Assembly (NCBI RefSeq): GCF_014841125.1
Contig: NZ_JACYTQ010000001.1
Location: 1-64,000, forward strand
DNA: 64,000 bases
From: Echinicola arenosa
Lineage (GTDB): Bacteria > Bacteroidota > Bacteroidia > Cytophagales > Cyclobacteriaceae
Direction: 5' to 3'
Shown: piece by piece, positions 54,785 through 64,000 of the stretch
How positions within the stretch are numbered: position 1 is the stretch's first letter
How the letters are laid out: each line of letters starts with the position of its first letter
The notes under the pieces: generated by a model
Seen by the model: the letters and a program-made list of their open reading frames with translations, nothing else
The model's database searches: none
Told to the model about the DNA's origin: nothing
Made by a program: the position numbers and the translations under genes

Positions 54785-55579
54785 TCAGATAATTGAATTT
54801 ACAACACCTCCATCTACTCTAAGCGCGGCTCCATTAGTGGCTGAAGAAAGTGGACTAGCAACATATGCAACCATATTCGCTACCTCTCGGGACTCTGCAA
54901 AGCGCTGGATCAACGAAGTAGGGCGTCGTTTTTCAAAAAACTCCTTCAATACCTCATTTTCCGAAATTCCCTTTTCATTTGCTGTAGCTGAAATATCAGC
55001 TTTGTTGGCCCTGCTCCACGTCGGGCCAGGTAATACTGAATTCACTGTAACACCAGTCCCTTTGCTCAATCTCGCTAGCCCCCTTGAGATGGCCAATTGC
55101 GCGGTCTTGCTCATCCCATAATGCACCATTTCTGTCGGAATATTGATAGCAGATTCACTGGAGATAAAAATAATCCTACCCCAATTTTGCTCAAGCATTT
55201 TAGGAAAATAATACCTAGATAACCTTACTCCACTCATCACATTGATGTCAAACATTTCTTGCCATTCTTCGTCTGAAATCTCTCCAAAGTCAACCTGATT
55301 AAAAATCCCTACATTATTAATCAAGATATCTACATCTGAAGCTTTCTCTAACAAAGCATTTACCTCTGCTACCTTTGAAAAATCGGCCACAATTCCAGAC
55401 ACATTTTTATTTCCAGTTTTTAGCTGAATTTCCTCTACTTTTTTATTTACATCCACTTCTTTCCTACCGTTTAAAATGACTTGTGCGCCTTCTTCTGCCA
55501 ATAAAAGTGCAATTTCAAAACCAATACCGGCAGTAGATCCAGTGACTAATGCTCTTTTTCCTTTAAGCTGTAAATCCAT
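54785..55579 (-). CDS. Short-chain dehydrogenase/reductase
   Basis: The 264-residue protein has the SDR cofactor motif TGSTAGIG at residues 13-20, NNVG at about 88-91 for the fold core, the catalytic Ser in FISSESA, and YxxxK in HYGMSKTAQ. Arg and Lys after the second strand (NGRKEVD) suggest NADP preference. The substrate is unknown. It lies 3 bases downstream of the DoxX gene and is cotranscribed; the divergent AraC regulator probably controls both. Confidence 0.93.
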   Translation of the reverse strand: MDLQLKGKRALVTGSTAGIGFEIALLLAEEGAQVILNGRKEVDVNKKVEEIQLKTGNKNVSGIVADFSKVAEVNALLEKASDVDILINNVGIFNQVDFGEISDEEWQEMFDINVMSGVRLSRYYFPKMLEQNWGRIIFISSESAINIPTEMVHYGMSKTAQLAISRGLARLSKGTGVTVNSVLPGPTWSRANKADISATANEKGISENEVLKEFFEKRRPTSLIQRFAESREVANMVAYVASPLSSATNGAALRVDGGVVNSII

Positions 55580-55582
55580 TTC

Positions 55583-55993
55583 TTAGTGTTTATTAATTGA
55601 AAATATATTTGAATTATAATCATGAAACAGGTATAAACCTGTAAGATATAGTCCATAGAAAAGTTGGATACTTACGCCATCCCAGTTCTCCAGTAAACTT
55701 GACCCGAAAATCAACAGACAGACAAGCAATACCCCAAAAGCGCTGGTAAATCTTACCCATAGACCGAGCAAAATGGTCAAACCTAGTAGGAGTTCCACAA
55801 AGGGTAAGACACTCGCAAAAGCCCTTACCAAGAAATCAGGAAGCCAAGTCATGTCAAAAGCTTGGGCCATACCTTCAGCAAAAGCGGTAAGCTTGGGCAA
55901 CCTGACTATTCCATGTCCCAAAAAACTAAAGCCAATCGGCAACCTTGCCAAGGTAAAGGCCATTTCTCGTCTGTGTATTATTTCTTTAACCAT
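55583..55993 (-). CDS. DoxX-family membrane protein
   Basis: This 136-residue protein has four membrane helices. The DoxX signature starts RLPIGFSFLGHGIVRLPKLTAFAEGMAQ, then continues as LPFVELLLGLTILLGLWVRFTSAFGVLLV. DoxX proteins are linked to thiol-redox or quinone functions, without a fixed biochemical role. It is the first gene of a two-gene unit with the SDR, transcribed away from the AraC gene. Confidence 0.88.
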   Translation of the reverse strand: MVKEIIHRREMAFTLARLPIGFSFLGHGIVRLPKLTAFAEGMAQAFDMTWLPDFLVRAFASVLPFVELLLGLTILLGLWVRFTSAFGVLLVCLLIFGSSLLENWDGVSIQLFYGLYLTGLYLFHDYNSNIFSINKH

Positions 55994-56061
55994 ACCTATT
56001 CAACGAATACACTATTTGATCATATGTGTATATTTCAATGTTAATTAGGTAAATTTCTATT

Positions 56062-56892
56062 ATGAAAAGGTACAAGCAATTTGATGACTTGATTATTGAT
56101 GATTTTGAGCTCAGTTCTTGGAATCATCCGCTTCATAACCACAATCACTATGAAATCATTTTTATCGCCCATGGAATTGGTTTACATATTCTGAATGGGC
56201 AAAAAATAGCATATAGCCAAGGAGATTTATTTCTTTTGGGACCTTCAGATAAACATGAGTTTATGATTGATGAAAAGACTAGATTTATTTATTTCAAATT
56301 CACTAAAAGGTACATTAACGACCCAAGTCCACTGACTATTCCTGCAACTTGGAAATCGCTTTCTGAAACCTTAATCAAACACCCTGCAAGAAAAAGAGGA
56401 AGCCTGATCAAACTTGACACAGACAAAAAACAAACTTCGAGATTAATGGAGTTAATAATTGTAGAATCTTTGAAGCCCAACAGTGGCCAGGTGATTTATC
56501 AATTGTTTATTGCACTCGCATTGATCATTAAGAGAAACCTTAAAGAGGATTTTTATAGCTCCACATCTAAACCTATCACAGAAGAAATTTTAGAATATAT
56601 AGATCAAAATATTCGGGATCCCGATAAACTTACCATCCAACATTTGTCAACTTGTTTTCATCTTTCTCCCAACTACCTAGGCATTTGGTTTAAAAAACAA
56701 GTCGGAAGTTCACTCAGAGAATATATTGGAGAATTTAGACTTAAACTTATTTTACGATTACTTGAAAAACAACAGCTAAGCAACAAACAGATCGCTGCTG
56801 AATTCGGGTTTGTGGATGAAAGCCATCTTTACAAATTTGTAAAGACAAAAACCGGAAAAAACTTAAAGGAGGCTGCAAATCCTTCCAAATAA
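56062..56892 (+). CDS. AraC-family transcriptional regulator
   Basis: The product has 276 residues. The N-terminal cupin-like sensor has HPLHNHNHYEIIFIAHGIGLHIL. The C-terminal AraC domain has two HTHs, with LTIQHLSTCFHLSPNYLGIWFKKQVGSS and SNKQIAAEFGFVDESHLYKFVKTKTGK. The divergent DoxX-SDR unit, 68 bases away, is the likely target. A terminator follows immediately. Confidence 0.92.
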   Translation: MKRYKQFDDLIIDDFELSSWNHPLHNHNHYEIIFIAHGIGLHILNGQKIAYSQGDLFLLGPSDKHEFMIDEKTRFIYFKFTKRYINDPSPLTIPATWKSLSETLIKHPARKRGSLIKLDTDKKQTSRLMELIIVESLKPNSGQVIYQLFIALALIIKRNLKEDFYSSTSKPITEEILEYIDQNIRDPDKLTIQHLSTCFHLSPNYLGIWFKKQVGSSLREYIGEFRLKLILRLLEKQQLSNKQIAAEFGFVDESHLYKFVKTKTGKNLKEAANPSK

Positions 56893-56893
56893 A

Positions 56894-56917
56894 AAAGGCC
56901 TGATTTTTCAGGCCTTT
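56894..56917. terminator. Bidirectional terminator
   Basis: AAAGGCCTGA at 56894-56903 pairs with TCAGGCCTTT at 56908-56917 across a short T loop. It lies between the convergent AraC and Gfo/Idh/MocA genes, with A residues on the left and T residues on the right. Confidence 0.85.
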
Positions 56918-56928
56918 CAAACTAGTTA

Positions 56929-58413
56929 TTAAACTTTATAATATTCTTCCCAACCTTTTCTAGGTGGCTCACCAACGAGCAAGTCATTGGCCAGCGAATT
57001 ATTGGTGATCACTTTTTTGTCCCTGTCAAATTTCAGTTTGGTATTTAACCTTTGTGCTAAAGTACCCAAAGTAAATACCTGACTCAATGGTCCTGCAATC
57101 TCAAAAGGAGACCTGGTTTTCTCTTCTCCCTTGCATGCTAAAAGGAAATTGGCAAAATGGTTTGAAGTACTTTCCGGTACCTCAGGAAGCTTGCCTTCCA
57201 TTTCCTTGGCTTTTTCAGACGGGATGATGGAAAGTGTACTACCATGAGACCCACCCTTAAACGTCAAATCCTTTCCATAAATAATCTTTCCAGGGTTAAG
57301 CTTAGATGGTTGAATCTTACCATTACTAGCTGCAGGAATATCCGCATCCAACTCTGAAGTACCATAACCTGCAGGCACCTCAGGAACATTATCGAGACCA
57401 TCATACCATGTTACAGTAAGTTTCGGCATTTTTCCTCTTTTAGGAAACTTAAATGCCAAAGTGGTGGCTTGGGGATAAAATAAAGGATTGTGGCCTTCGA
57501 TTTTTACAGGGTCAACCTCATATGGTAATCCTAAGTCTAAGAATTGGTGGAAGCTATCCATTATATGCGCTCCCCAGTCTCCCAAAGCGCCCATACCAAA
57601 GTCATACCAACACCTCCACTGCCCATTGATAAAGTCCTTGTTATAATTATGTTCTTGAGCAGTTGTTAACCAAGTATCCCAATCCAATGTTTCTGGAATA
57701 GCCTCAGCAGGCGGAAAGCTTGTAATAGAAGTATCCCAACCGTGCCACCTTCTTCGACCGTTCATATGGCATGTAATCTTTTTTACATCCTTGATGATTC
57801 CAGCATCTATCCAAGCTTTGAATTGGAAATAATTGGCTTCAGAATGTCCTTGATTTCCCATTTGGGTCACTACTTTGTACTTATCTGCAGCCTTCATCAA
57901 TAGCTCAATTTCATTGAAGGTCCTTGCCAACGGTTTTTCCACATACACTCCTTTTCCAGCTGCCATGGCTTCCATGGTAATAGGAAAATGTGAAAAATCA
58001 GGCGTACCTACAGTTACAGCATCAAATTCATTTCCTACCTTATCGAAAAGCTCTCTGAAGTCCTGAAAATGTTTTGCCTTTGGAAATTTATCAATTGTTT
58101 TTACCGTATGAGGTGCTCCCATATCTACATCACACAAGGCGACAATATTGGCAAGTCCTGTATTATCAATAGCGTCAATTACTTGCCCTCCTCGGTTACC
58201 AATTCCGATACACGCTAAATTTACCCGATCACTAGGAGCCACAGATGCTTTACGGATCAATTCTCCTGTTTTACTTCGGATTTCAGGTTTTGCAAATAGC
58301 ACATGACTAGGAACAATTGTCACTGCTCCAAACCCTAGTACACTTTTTTTCAAAAAATCCCTTCTCTCTTTCTTAACCGATCCCCCTTGTGTTTTTTGGT
58401 TTTTCTTCTTCAT
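56929..58413 (-). CDS. Gfo/Idh/MocA-family oxidoreductase, Tat-exported
   Basis: This 494-residue protein has a twin-arginine signal (RRDFLKKSVLGFGAVTIVPS). The Rossmann domain has ACIGIGNRGGQVIDAI. The family EKP motif is in VYVEKPLARTF, followed by the NQGHSEANYFQF substrate loop and C-terminal GFO_IDH_MocA-like domains with WYDFGMGALGDWGAHIMD. Secreted members of this family in Bacteroidota act on sugars or inositols. It is monocistronic. Confidence 0.93.
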   Translation of the reverse strand: MKKKNQKTQGGSVKKERRDFLKKSVLGFGAVTIVPSHVLFAKPEIRSKTGELIRKASVAPSDRVNLACIGIGNRGGQVIDAIDNTGLANIVALCDVDMGAPHTVKTIDKFPKAKHFQDFRELFDKVGNEFDAVTVGTPDFSHFPITMEAMAAGKGVYVEKPLARTFNEIELLMKAADKYKVVTQMGNQGHSEANYFQFKAWIDAGIIKDVKKITCHMNGRRRWHGWDTSITSFPPAEAIPETLDWDTWLTTAQEHNYNKDFINGQWRCWYDFGMGALGDWGAHIMDSFHQFLDLGLPYEVDPVKIEGHNPLFYPQATTLAFKFPKRGKMPKLTVTWYDGLDNVPEVPAGYGTSELDADIPAASNGKIQPSKLNPGKIIYGKDLTFKGGSHGSTLSIIPSEKAKEMEGKLPEVPESTSNHFANFLLACKGEEKTRSPFEIAGPLSQVFTLGTLAQRLNTKLKFDRDKKVITNNSLANDLLVGEPPRKGWEEYYKV

Positions 58414-58601
58414 AGTGGTTTTTATAGTTATTTATAGGTCTATGAAAAAAGTACCCTTCTGTCTCAAGGCCCTTTTTAATAGTAAAATTAAAAGTAAGCA
58501 TTCTTTTCAAAAATCAAATGCCATTTCTCTCGAATGGGCCAAATAACCTATAAACGGGATTTCTTAAATTCACGTCAAACTATCAAATCTGACTCTACTT
58601 A

Positions 58602-58886
58602 CTATACATAAAGCACATCCTTAATAATATCTTCCTTGCTGAACACTGATTTTGCAAAAGGGCATAAAGGGATTACCTTTATTTTATCTTCCCTTGCGTA
58701 GTCTACCAAATTCATTAACATCAGCTTTCCAACTCCCATCCCTTTAAAATCAGGATTCACCTCTGTATGGTCAATGATAAGCTTTTCCTTTCCTGCAAAA
58801 GTATAAGTCATTCTGCCCGCCTCTTCGCCATCTTCATCAGCCATAAAAAATCCTCCTTTTTCTTCTTTGATATTCCGAACAATCAT
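58602..58886 (-). CDS. GNAT-type N-acetyltransferase, YjdJ-like
   Basis: This 94-residue protein resembles the small Gtn_acetyltransf_2/YjdJ family. It has GRMTYTFAGKEKLIIDHTEVNPDFKGMGVGKLMLMNLVDYARE with the acetyl-CoA loop GMGVGK, then PLCPFAKSVF. The acceptor is unknown. It lies downstream of the pentose phosphate genes but about 140 bases away, so it is probably independent. Confidence 0.85.
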   Translation of the reverse strand: MIVRNIKEEKGGFFMADEDGEEAGRMTYTFAGKEKLIIDHTEVNPDFKGMGVGKLMLMNLVDYAREDKIKVIPLCPFAKSVFSKEDIIKDVLYV

Positions 58887-59023
58887 ATTCTTAAAATTTT
58901 GGTTACAACACTATGGGGTAAAAATTTAAATGACTATAAATTCCACTTATAAAAATTAACAATAAAAAAGGAGGCTTCCGCCCCCTTCTCTCAAATTTTA
59001 TAATTAAATAACATTGTAACAAG

Positions 59024-59749
59024 TTATTTTACCTTAAGCTTACTTGCCGCAGCTTCATCAGCCAACCACAACAATTCGCCTTCTTTTGGGTGAATCAACT
59101 GGGAAGGGTATAAATCAGCATTGCTTTCCCCTTCTAACACTTCATAAAGTGCATTCGCTTTATTTTCTCCAAAAACAAAGAAAACTATTTTCTTGGCTTT
59201 GTTGATCAAGGGAGCTGTCAAGGTAATCCTATATATATCCTTTGACTCCAAGAAATATCCTTTGACCCAATCTTCTTTTTCTTCCAGAACGTCTGTACCT
59301 GGAAACAAGGAAGCTGTGTGACCATCATCACCCATTCCTAGAAGGATCAGATCAAATATTCCTTCCTCACCCAATTCTTTTTTAATATATTGAGTATATT
59401 CAGCTGCCCGTGCCTCAGGAGTGATGCCTGCAGCCCACATAGGGTAAATATTTTCTTCAGGCACTGGCACATGGTTCAGTAATGTCTGATAGGCCATTCC
59501 CGCATTACTTTGTTCATCCTCCAACGGCACCCATCGCTCATCTCCCCAAAAAACATATACCTTGCTCCAGTCAACCTGATCTTTATACTTTGGTTCAGCC
59601 AACAACCCATACAGTTTTACAGGGGAACTCCCTCCTGTTAAGGCCACCGTAAATTTGCCTTTTTCTTGAATAGCAGCCTTTGCTAATTCTACAAAAAGAT
59701 CAGCAGCTACTTTCCCCAGTTCGGCAGGGTCTTTATGAATATTAATCAT
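59024..59749 (-). CDS. pgl: 6-phosphogluconolactonase
   Basis: This 241-residue protein hydrolyses 6-phosphogluconolactone, step two of the oxidative pentose phosphate pathway. It has the NagB-like motifs ALTGGSSPVKLYGLL and FWGDERWVPL, the lactone-binding GMGDDGHTASLFPG, and a C-terminal LLWLADEAAASKL. It is the last gene of the rpiB-gnd-zwf-pgl unit, 7 bases after zwf. A weak terminator-like stem lies at 58968-58987. Confidence 0.95.
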   Translation of the reverse strand: MINIHKDPAELGKVAADLFVELAKAAIQEKGKFTVALTGGSSPVKLYGLLAEPKYKDQVDWSKVYVFWGDERWVPLEDEQSNAGMAYQTLLNHVPVPEENIYPMWAAGITPEARAAEYTQYIKKELGEEGIFDLILLGMGDDGHTASLFPGTDVLEEKEDWVKGYFLESKDIYRITLTAPLINKAKKIVFFVFGENKANALYEVLEGESNADLYPSQLIHPKEGELLWLADEAAASKLKVK

Positions 59750-59756
59750 CTTTCTT

Positions 59757-61262
59757 TTAATCTTTTTGAAGGTTCAAGGCCCATACATGGCCGTCTTTAG
59801 CTATCAGTGCTTCAGCATTTTCCGGCCCCCATGCGCCTGCTGCATAGTTAGGAAAGTCCAATGAAGGTCTTTTTTCCCAAACTTCCAGAATTGAACTAAT
59901 TACATCCCAGGCCTCTTCCACCTGATCAGACCTCATAAACAAGGTTGGGTCGCCACGCATTGCGTCCAACAATAAGGTCTCATATGCCTCGGGCGTCTGC
60001 GTGCTACACGCATCATAATCATATATCATGTCCGCCTGGTTCAAGTTCATCTCCAAGCCATGACGCTTCACTGTAAATCTCAGCCTAATATCCATTTGTG
60101 GTTGGATATTGATCGTTAACCTATTGGGCATTACGCTATCTGCCTGCTCTCTTGAGAAAGTGGAGTGTGGTACAGGTCTAAACTGAATCGTAATAGAAGA
60201 AGTCTTAACAGGCATGCGCTTTCCAGTGCGTAAATAAAATGGCACACCTTGCCATCTCCAATTATCAAGATATAGCTTAATGGCTGCATAAGTTTCCGTA
60301 CCTGATTCCTTCTCTACCCCATTTTCTTCCCTGTACCCAGGAACCTTCTTTCCTTCAACCCAGCCAGGACCGTACTGACCCCGTACAGCAAATTTATGGA
60401 CATCTTCGTGCTTGATCCTCCTCACAGCTCTAAGGACATCTGCTTTTCTATTTCTAATCTCTTCTGCATCGAATGAAATGGGCGCTTCCATGGCCACCAT
60501 GCAAAGAATCTGCAGCAAGTGATTTTGGATCATATCCCTTAATGCACCTGATCCCTCATAATAACCTCCACGATCCTCTACCCCTACCTGCTCAGCCACA
60601 GTAATCTGCACATAATCAATGTAATTACGATTCCAAAGAGGTTCGAAAAGGGCATTGGCAAAACGGAAAGCCAAGATATTCTGAACAGTTTCCTTACCCA
60701 AATAATGGTCAATTCTGTATATCTGTTCTTCTTTAAATGTCCTTCTCAACATGTCATTGAGCTCGATGGCGGTAGCCTTGTTGGTACCAAAAGGTTTTTC
60801 AATAATAATCCTGTCCAACACATCATCACTGGCCAAACCTGACTCGCTCAAGTTCATAGTTACCGTTTCTATAAATCGAGGTGCAACTGATAGGTAAAAA
60901 AGCCTGTTTGCCCTAACTCCCCACTCCTCATCTATCTTATCCATCTTTTCGGCCAACTCTTTATAAGATTTGGCATCATTGATATTGGACTGAAAATAAC
61001 TGATGGATGGGTTGAATTTCTCCCACTTCTCCTGTACAGGTTTTCCGTTTCTGGAGAACTCAGTTAGACCATCGAAAAGTCTTTTCTTATAGGAATCATT
61101 ATCCAGTTCAGTTCTTCCCAAACCTATGATTGCAAATTTGCTAGGCATCCATCCATCCAGAAACAGGTTATAAAATGCTGGCACTAATTTGCGTTTGGCC
61201 AAGTCTCCTGTTCCTCCGAAAATGACAATGATGGTCGGATCCGCCTTTTTGGTTGTTTTCAT
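59757..61262 (-). CDS. zwf: Glucose-6-phosphate 1-dehydrogenase
   Basis: The protein has 501 residues. The NAD(P)-binding site is in [14 protein letters not shown]. The substrate and catalytic motif is [13 protein letters not shown], and the second conserved Lys is in [10 protein letters not shown]. The reaction is glucose-6-phosphate to 6-phosphogluconolactone with NADP reduction. It lies between gnd (30-base gap) and pgl (7-base gap). Confidence 0.97.
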   Translation of the reverse strand: MKTTKKADPTIIVIFGGTGDLAKRKLVPAFYNLFLDGWMPSKFAIIGLGRTELDNDSYKKRLFDGLTEFSRNGKPVQEKWEKFNPSISYFQSNINDAKSYKELAEKMDKIDEEWGVRANRLFYLSVAPRFIETVTMNLSESGLASDDVLDRIIIEKPFGTNKATAIELNDMLRRTFKEEQIYRIDHYLGKETVQNILAFRFANALFEPLWNRNYIDYVQITVAEQVGVEDRGGYYEGSGALRDMIQNHLLQILCMVAMEAPISFDAEEIRNRKADVLRAVRRIKHEDVHKFAVRGQYGPGWVEGKKVPGYREENGVEKESGTETYAAIKLYLDNWRWQGVPFYLRTGKRMPVKTSSITIQFRPVPHSTFSREQADSVMPNRLTINIQPQMDIRLRFTVKRHGLEMNLNQADMIYDYDACSTQTPEAYETLLLDAMRGDPTLFMRSDQVEEAWDVISSILEVWEKRPSLDFPNYAAGAWGPENAEALIAKDGHVWALNLQKD

Positions 61263-61292
61263 TCTTTTATTGTTTAAAATCTTCCCCGCCTT

Positions 61293-62693
61293 CTATTCCC
61301 ATTGGGCGTGAAAAACTCCTTCTTTATCTATTCTTTCAAACTGGTGTGCACCAAAGAAATCCCTTTGGGCTTGGATGACATTGGTGGACAATGTCTCACT
61401 TCTATAAGCATCAAAATATCCCAAAGCAGCCATATAAGCAGGAGCTGGTATTCCTTTATCTACAGCTATCTTTACCACCTCCCTGATATCAGATTGTGTA
61501 TTGACTAAACTCTCCCCGATTTTCTCATCCAGCAGCAAGTTAGGCAATTCAGGATTCTTGAGGTAAGCTTGACGAAAATCTTCCAAACATAAAGCCCTGA
61601 TGATACATCCACCTCTCCATATCTTGGCTACTTCCTCCAGATTCAAACCATATCCATACTCCTTTGAGGCCACAGTCAATTGTGCCATTCCTTGGGCATA
61701 GGTATTGATCATTGCAAAGTAGAAAGCATTTTTCAAAACATCAGAACTTGTTTCTACAGTATCTTTTTCACCTTTCCAAATAAGGCTTTTAGATGCTTCA
61801 ATTCTTTCCTCCTTGTACTTGGAAATATCACGCATCAATACGGCCACATCAATCACAGGAACAGGTGCCTGTAAGTCCATGGCATTCTGGGAAGTCCATT
61901 TACCAGTTCCTTTTGAACGGGCGCGATCCGAGATCAATGTCACCAGCTGTTTTCCCGTTTCCTCATCTTTTTTCGCTAAAAGCTTCGCTGTGATTTCTAT
62001 CAAAAATGAATGAAGTTCACTGTTATTCCATGCTTCAAAAGTCTCCTGGATCTGGCCATCACCATATCCTAATCCTCGCTTCATTAGGTCATATGTCTCC
62101 GCAATTAGCTGCATAATGCCGTATTCGATTCCATTATGAACCATCTTCACATAGTTTCCGGCTGAACCTTTTCCCAAATAAGTCACACATGGTTCTCCAT
62201 CTACTTTTGCAGCGATCGCCTCAAAAACGGGCCTTAACCTTTCATAAGCTTGTGCATCACCTCCGGGCATCATACTAGGACCAAACCTTGCTCCTTTTTC
62301 TCCTCCAGAAATTCCCATTCCGAAAAAGTGAATATGCTGTTCGGCCAACTCACTGAACCTTCTGTCAGTATCTGGGAAATAAGAATTACCTCCATCAACT
62401 ACAATATCTCCACTATCCAAAAAAGGCAACAATGATGCTATTGCCGCATCCACTGGCCTTCCTGCAGGAACCAAAAGCATAATGGCCTTTGGATTCCTTA
62501 ATGATTTCACAAAAGCTTCCGCTGAAGTAAAGCCTTTTATCTTATGCCCTTCCGCTGCTTCTTTTTCTAAACTATTGGCTTTTTCTTCATCCAAATCCAA
62601 TCCAGCAACTGCAAATCCATGGTCAGCCATGTTCAGCAGTAAATTTCTTCCCATCACCCCTAGGCCAACAATGCCAAAGTCATATTGTTCCAT
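61293..62693 (-). CDS. gnd: 6-phosphogluconate dehydrogenase, decarboxylating
   Basis: I place the start at the ATG giving MEQYDFGIVGLG, about 466 residues; the frame continues 5 codons further to a TTG. Motifs: GLGVMGRNLLLNMADHGF for NADP, GGEKGARFGPSMMPGG for substrate, and KMVHNGIEYGIMQLIAE. It converts 6-phosphogluconate to ribulose-5-phosphate and CO2. It lies downstream of rpiB and upstream of zwf. Confidence 0.96.
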   Translation of the reverse strand: MEQYDFGIVGLGVMGRNLLLNMADHGFAVAGLDLDEEKANSLEKEAAEGHKIKGFTSAEAFVKSLRNPKAIMLLVPAGRPVDAAIASLLPFLDSGDIVVDGGNSYFPDTDRRFSELAEQHIHFFGMGISGGEKGARFGPSMMPGGDAQAYERLRPVFEAIAAKVDGEPCVTYLGKGSAGNYVKMVHNGIEYGIMQLIAETYDLMKRGLGYGDGQIQETFEAWNNSELHSFLIEITAKLLAKKDEETGKQLVTLISDRARSKGTGKWTSQNAMDLQAPVPVIDVAVLMRDISKYKEERIEASKSLIWKGEKDTVETSSDVLKNAFYFAMINTYAQGMAQLTVASKEYGYGLNLEEVAKIWRGGCIIRALCLEDFRQAYLKNPELPNLLLDEKIGESLVNTQSDIREVVKIAVDKGIPAPAYMAALGYFDAYRSETLSTNVIQAQRDFFGAHQFERIDKEGVFHAQWE

Positions 62694-62729
62694 TATATCA
62701 AATTTCAATTTTTGGTCTTTTGTCTGCCC

Positions 62730-63185
62730 TTATTTATTGAATTCTTTTTCCAAGGCAATTACTTTTCCTAATCTTCTCTGAAATCTCTCCAAAGGCTGGT
62801 AGCTTGCAGCTAAAAAAGTGGCTACCAATTCACGCATGAGAGCTAAACCAATGACCCTTCCTCCCAAACAAAGTAAATTCATATCATCGTGTTCCACACC
62901 TTGGTGAGCAGAATACGGTTCTGTAACCAGCGCTGCCCTTACTCCGGGAACCTTATTGGCGGCTACTGATACTCCCACTCCACTTCCACAAATGGCGATA
63001 CCTCTTTGAATTTCTCCCTTCGAAATGGCTACCGCCAATGGCTTGATAATATCAGGGTAATCATCTGCAGCATCAAAGTTAAATGCCCCAAAATCCTTTA
63101 CTGAATAGCCATTGTCTTTTAACCATTCCAATATCTCTTGTTTTTGTTCAAAGCCTGCATGATCAGCAGCAATACCTATTTCCAT
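62730..63185 (-). CDS. rpiB: Ribose-5-phosphate isomerase B
   Basis: This 151-residue protein has RpiB motifs: GIAADHAGFEQKQEI at the start, AICGSGVGVSVAANKVPGVRAAL with the catalytic Cys, and SAHQGVEHDDMNLLCLGGRVIG. It interconverts ribose-5-phosphate and ribulose-5-phosphate, directly after the gnd step. It is the first gene of the unit, followed by gnd after 36 bases. Confidence 0.96.
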   Translation of the reverse strand: MEIGIAADHAGFEQKQEILEWLKDNGYSVKDFGAFNFDAADDYPDIIKPLAVAISKGEIQRGIAICGSGVGVSVAANKVPGVRAALVTEPYSAHQGVEHDDMNLLCLGGRVIGLALMRELVATFLAASYQPLERFQRRLGKVIALEKEFNK

Positions 63186-63511
63186 TTTTTAGGTCGTTTG
63201 TTTTGTGCTTATCTAAACATTCAAAAAGCACCTATTAATTCCTCTTTGATTTAGAAAGCCCAAAAATAGGATTTTTTGATTTAAACCAAGCCTAATACTG
63301 ACTTCAATTCAATCAAATAACCATAGTTTTATTCTATTAAGCCTATTGAGCCCATGGAGAATATTGGCAAAACTAAAAAATACAAAAGCAATCTCCGAAA
63401 CTCAATGAAGATTTGGTTGGTTTCAACATGCATTAAATACCCAATAATTATTCCTTTATTAGTGACTTAAAAGGGTGATATAAATTTAGTAGAACTATTT
63501 AAACCTAAGAC

Positions 63512-64000
63512 GTGAACCATCCATTTTATCAAAAACCTATCAAGGAGCAAAAGAGATTTATCATCTTAGCCGGAATGATCATTTTTTCAGTTTTTGGTCT
63601 GATAATAAGCCTAGCAGTTCTTACTAAATTCTATTGGTTAAGTTTGATTGCTGCTTTTTGGCTAATTATCTCGGCTCCTTTTGTTGATACTCCAACTGGT
63701 AAAAAGAGTGGAAAACTACATTATTATTCTCCTCTCTTTATTTCGGAAAAACTATCTAATAACAAAGTCATATTTCATGGAGGAACTTTATTTGACTATT
63801 ATTTTGTACTTGATTTTTCGCAGAGTGGACGTAGAAGAACCCATTTTATAATTCACAACTACCTTGAAGGTATTCTGGCCTTTATTGAAAAGCACGAAAG
63901 TGATTTTGCTGACGACACGGTCCTAGAAGGAACTAGCTATATTCTTCATGCCAAAACTGCCCAAAAACTGGGTTTTTCTCCTGCTCAAACCGATGGAATT
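63512..64000 (+). CDS. Membrane protein, partial at the window edge
   Basis: The frame opens at a GTG at 63512 and stays open to the window end, giving 163 codons. Residues 18-40 and 42-58 are two hydrophobic helices (FIILAGMIIFSVFGLIISLAV; WLSLIAAFWLIISAPFV). The following part is soluble, with SGKLHYYSPLFISEK and HFIIHNYLEGILAFIEKHE. I do not recognise the family. It may continue far to the right. Confidence 0.65.
   Translation, partial: MNHPFYQKPIKEQKRFIILAGMIIFSVFGLIISLAVLTKFYWLSLIAAFWLIISAPFVDTPTGKKSGKLHYYSPLFISEKLSNNKVIFHGGTLFDYYFVLDFSQSGRRRTHFIIHNYLEGILAFIEKHESDFADDTVLEGTSYILHAKTAQKLGFSPAQTDGI

Overview
The window looks like a chromosome segment of an aerobic Bacteroidota, most likely of the Cyclobacteriaceae type (Echinicola, Cyclobacterium or Algoriphagus-like). 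The signs are a SusC/SusD pair, a ccoN-ccoO fusion inside a Bacteroidota-style cbb3 operon, DUF5777 barrels, an ECF sigma factor with an anti-sigma/beta-barrel protein, AT-rich leaders without strong Shine-Dalgarno sites, and a zwf-gnd-pgl-rpiB operon. I saw no tRNA, rRNA or CRISPR array.

Region 1-8.9 kb is accessory. It holds a cluster of REP-like repeats, the 3' end (domains V and VI) of a degraded group II intron, a HEPN-domain protein, two small related proteins of unknown family opposite a phage-type regulator, a membrane glycosyltransferase-like protein, a kilobase of structured non-coding DNA, and an IS110-family element. The leader of that element carries a convincing candidate bridge RNA whose guide-like loops match the right end of the element and its flank.

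Region 8.9-26.5 kb holds katG, small housekeeping proteins, an MFS transporter, a beta-lactamase-like hydrolase and a SusC/SusD transport pair divergent from a LacI-type regulator. It continues with a cluster of heme lipoprotein, YceI and DUF5777 barrel, a CHRD lipoprotein and an ECF sigma/anti-sigma pair.

Region 26.5-42 kb is a respiration block. The operon ccoI-ccoS-ccoNO-ccoQ-ccoP-ccoG-ccoH-safE is followed upstream by a stress-like protein, a Crp/Fnr regulator and a yceI-porin-yceI group. Three of these promoters share a TGAC-N4-GTCA-like palindrome, probably the Fnr operator. Next comes a self-contained ECF41 sigma factor with its AhpD-like target gene and an ECF41-type promoter between them.

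Region 42-59 kb is mixed: M48 protease, NYN nuclease-like protein, glutamyl-Q tRNA(Asp) synthetase, S10 peptidase, WYL regulator, a second membrane glycosyltransferase-like protein, and a second cluster of Rieske protein, YceI and DUF5777. It also has a methyltransferase, a DoxX/SDR pair opposite an AraC regulator, and a Gfo/Idh/MocA oxidoreductase. Copies of a roughly 150-bp MITE-like repeat with TATCCGC ends lie in its gene-free stretches.

Region 59-63.2 kb is the oxidative pentose phosphate operon rpiB-gnd-zwf-pgl. A membrane protein gene runs off the right edge.
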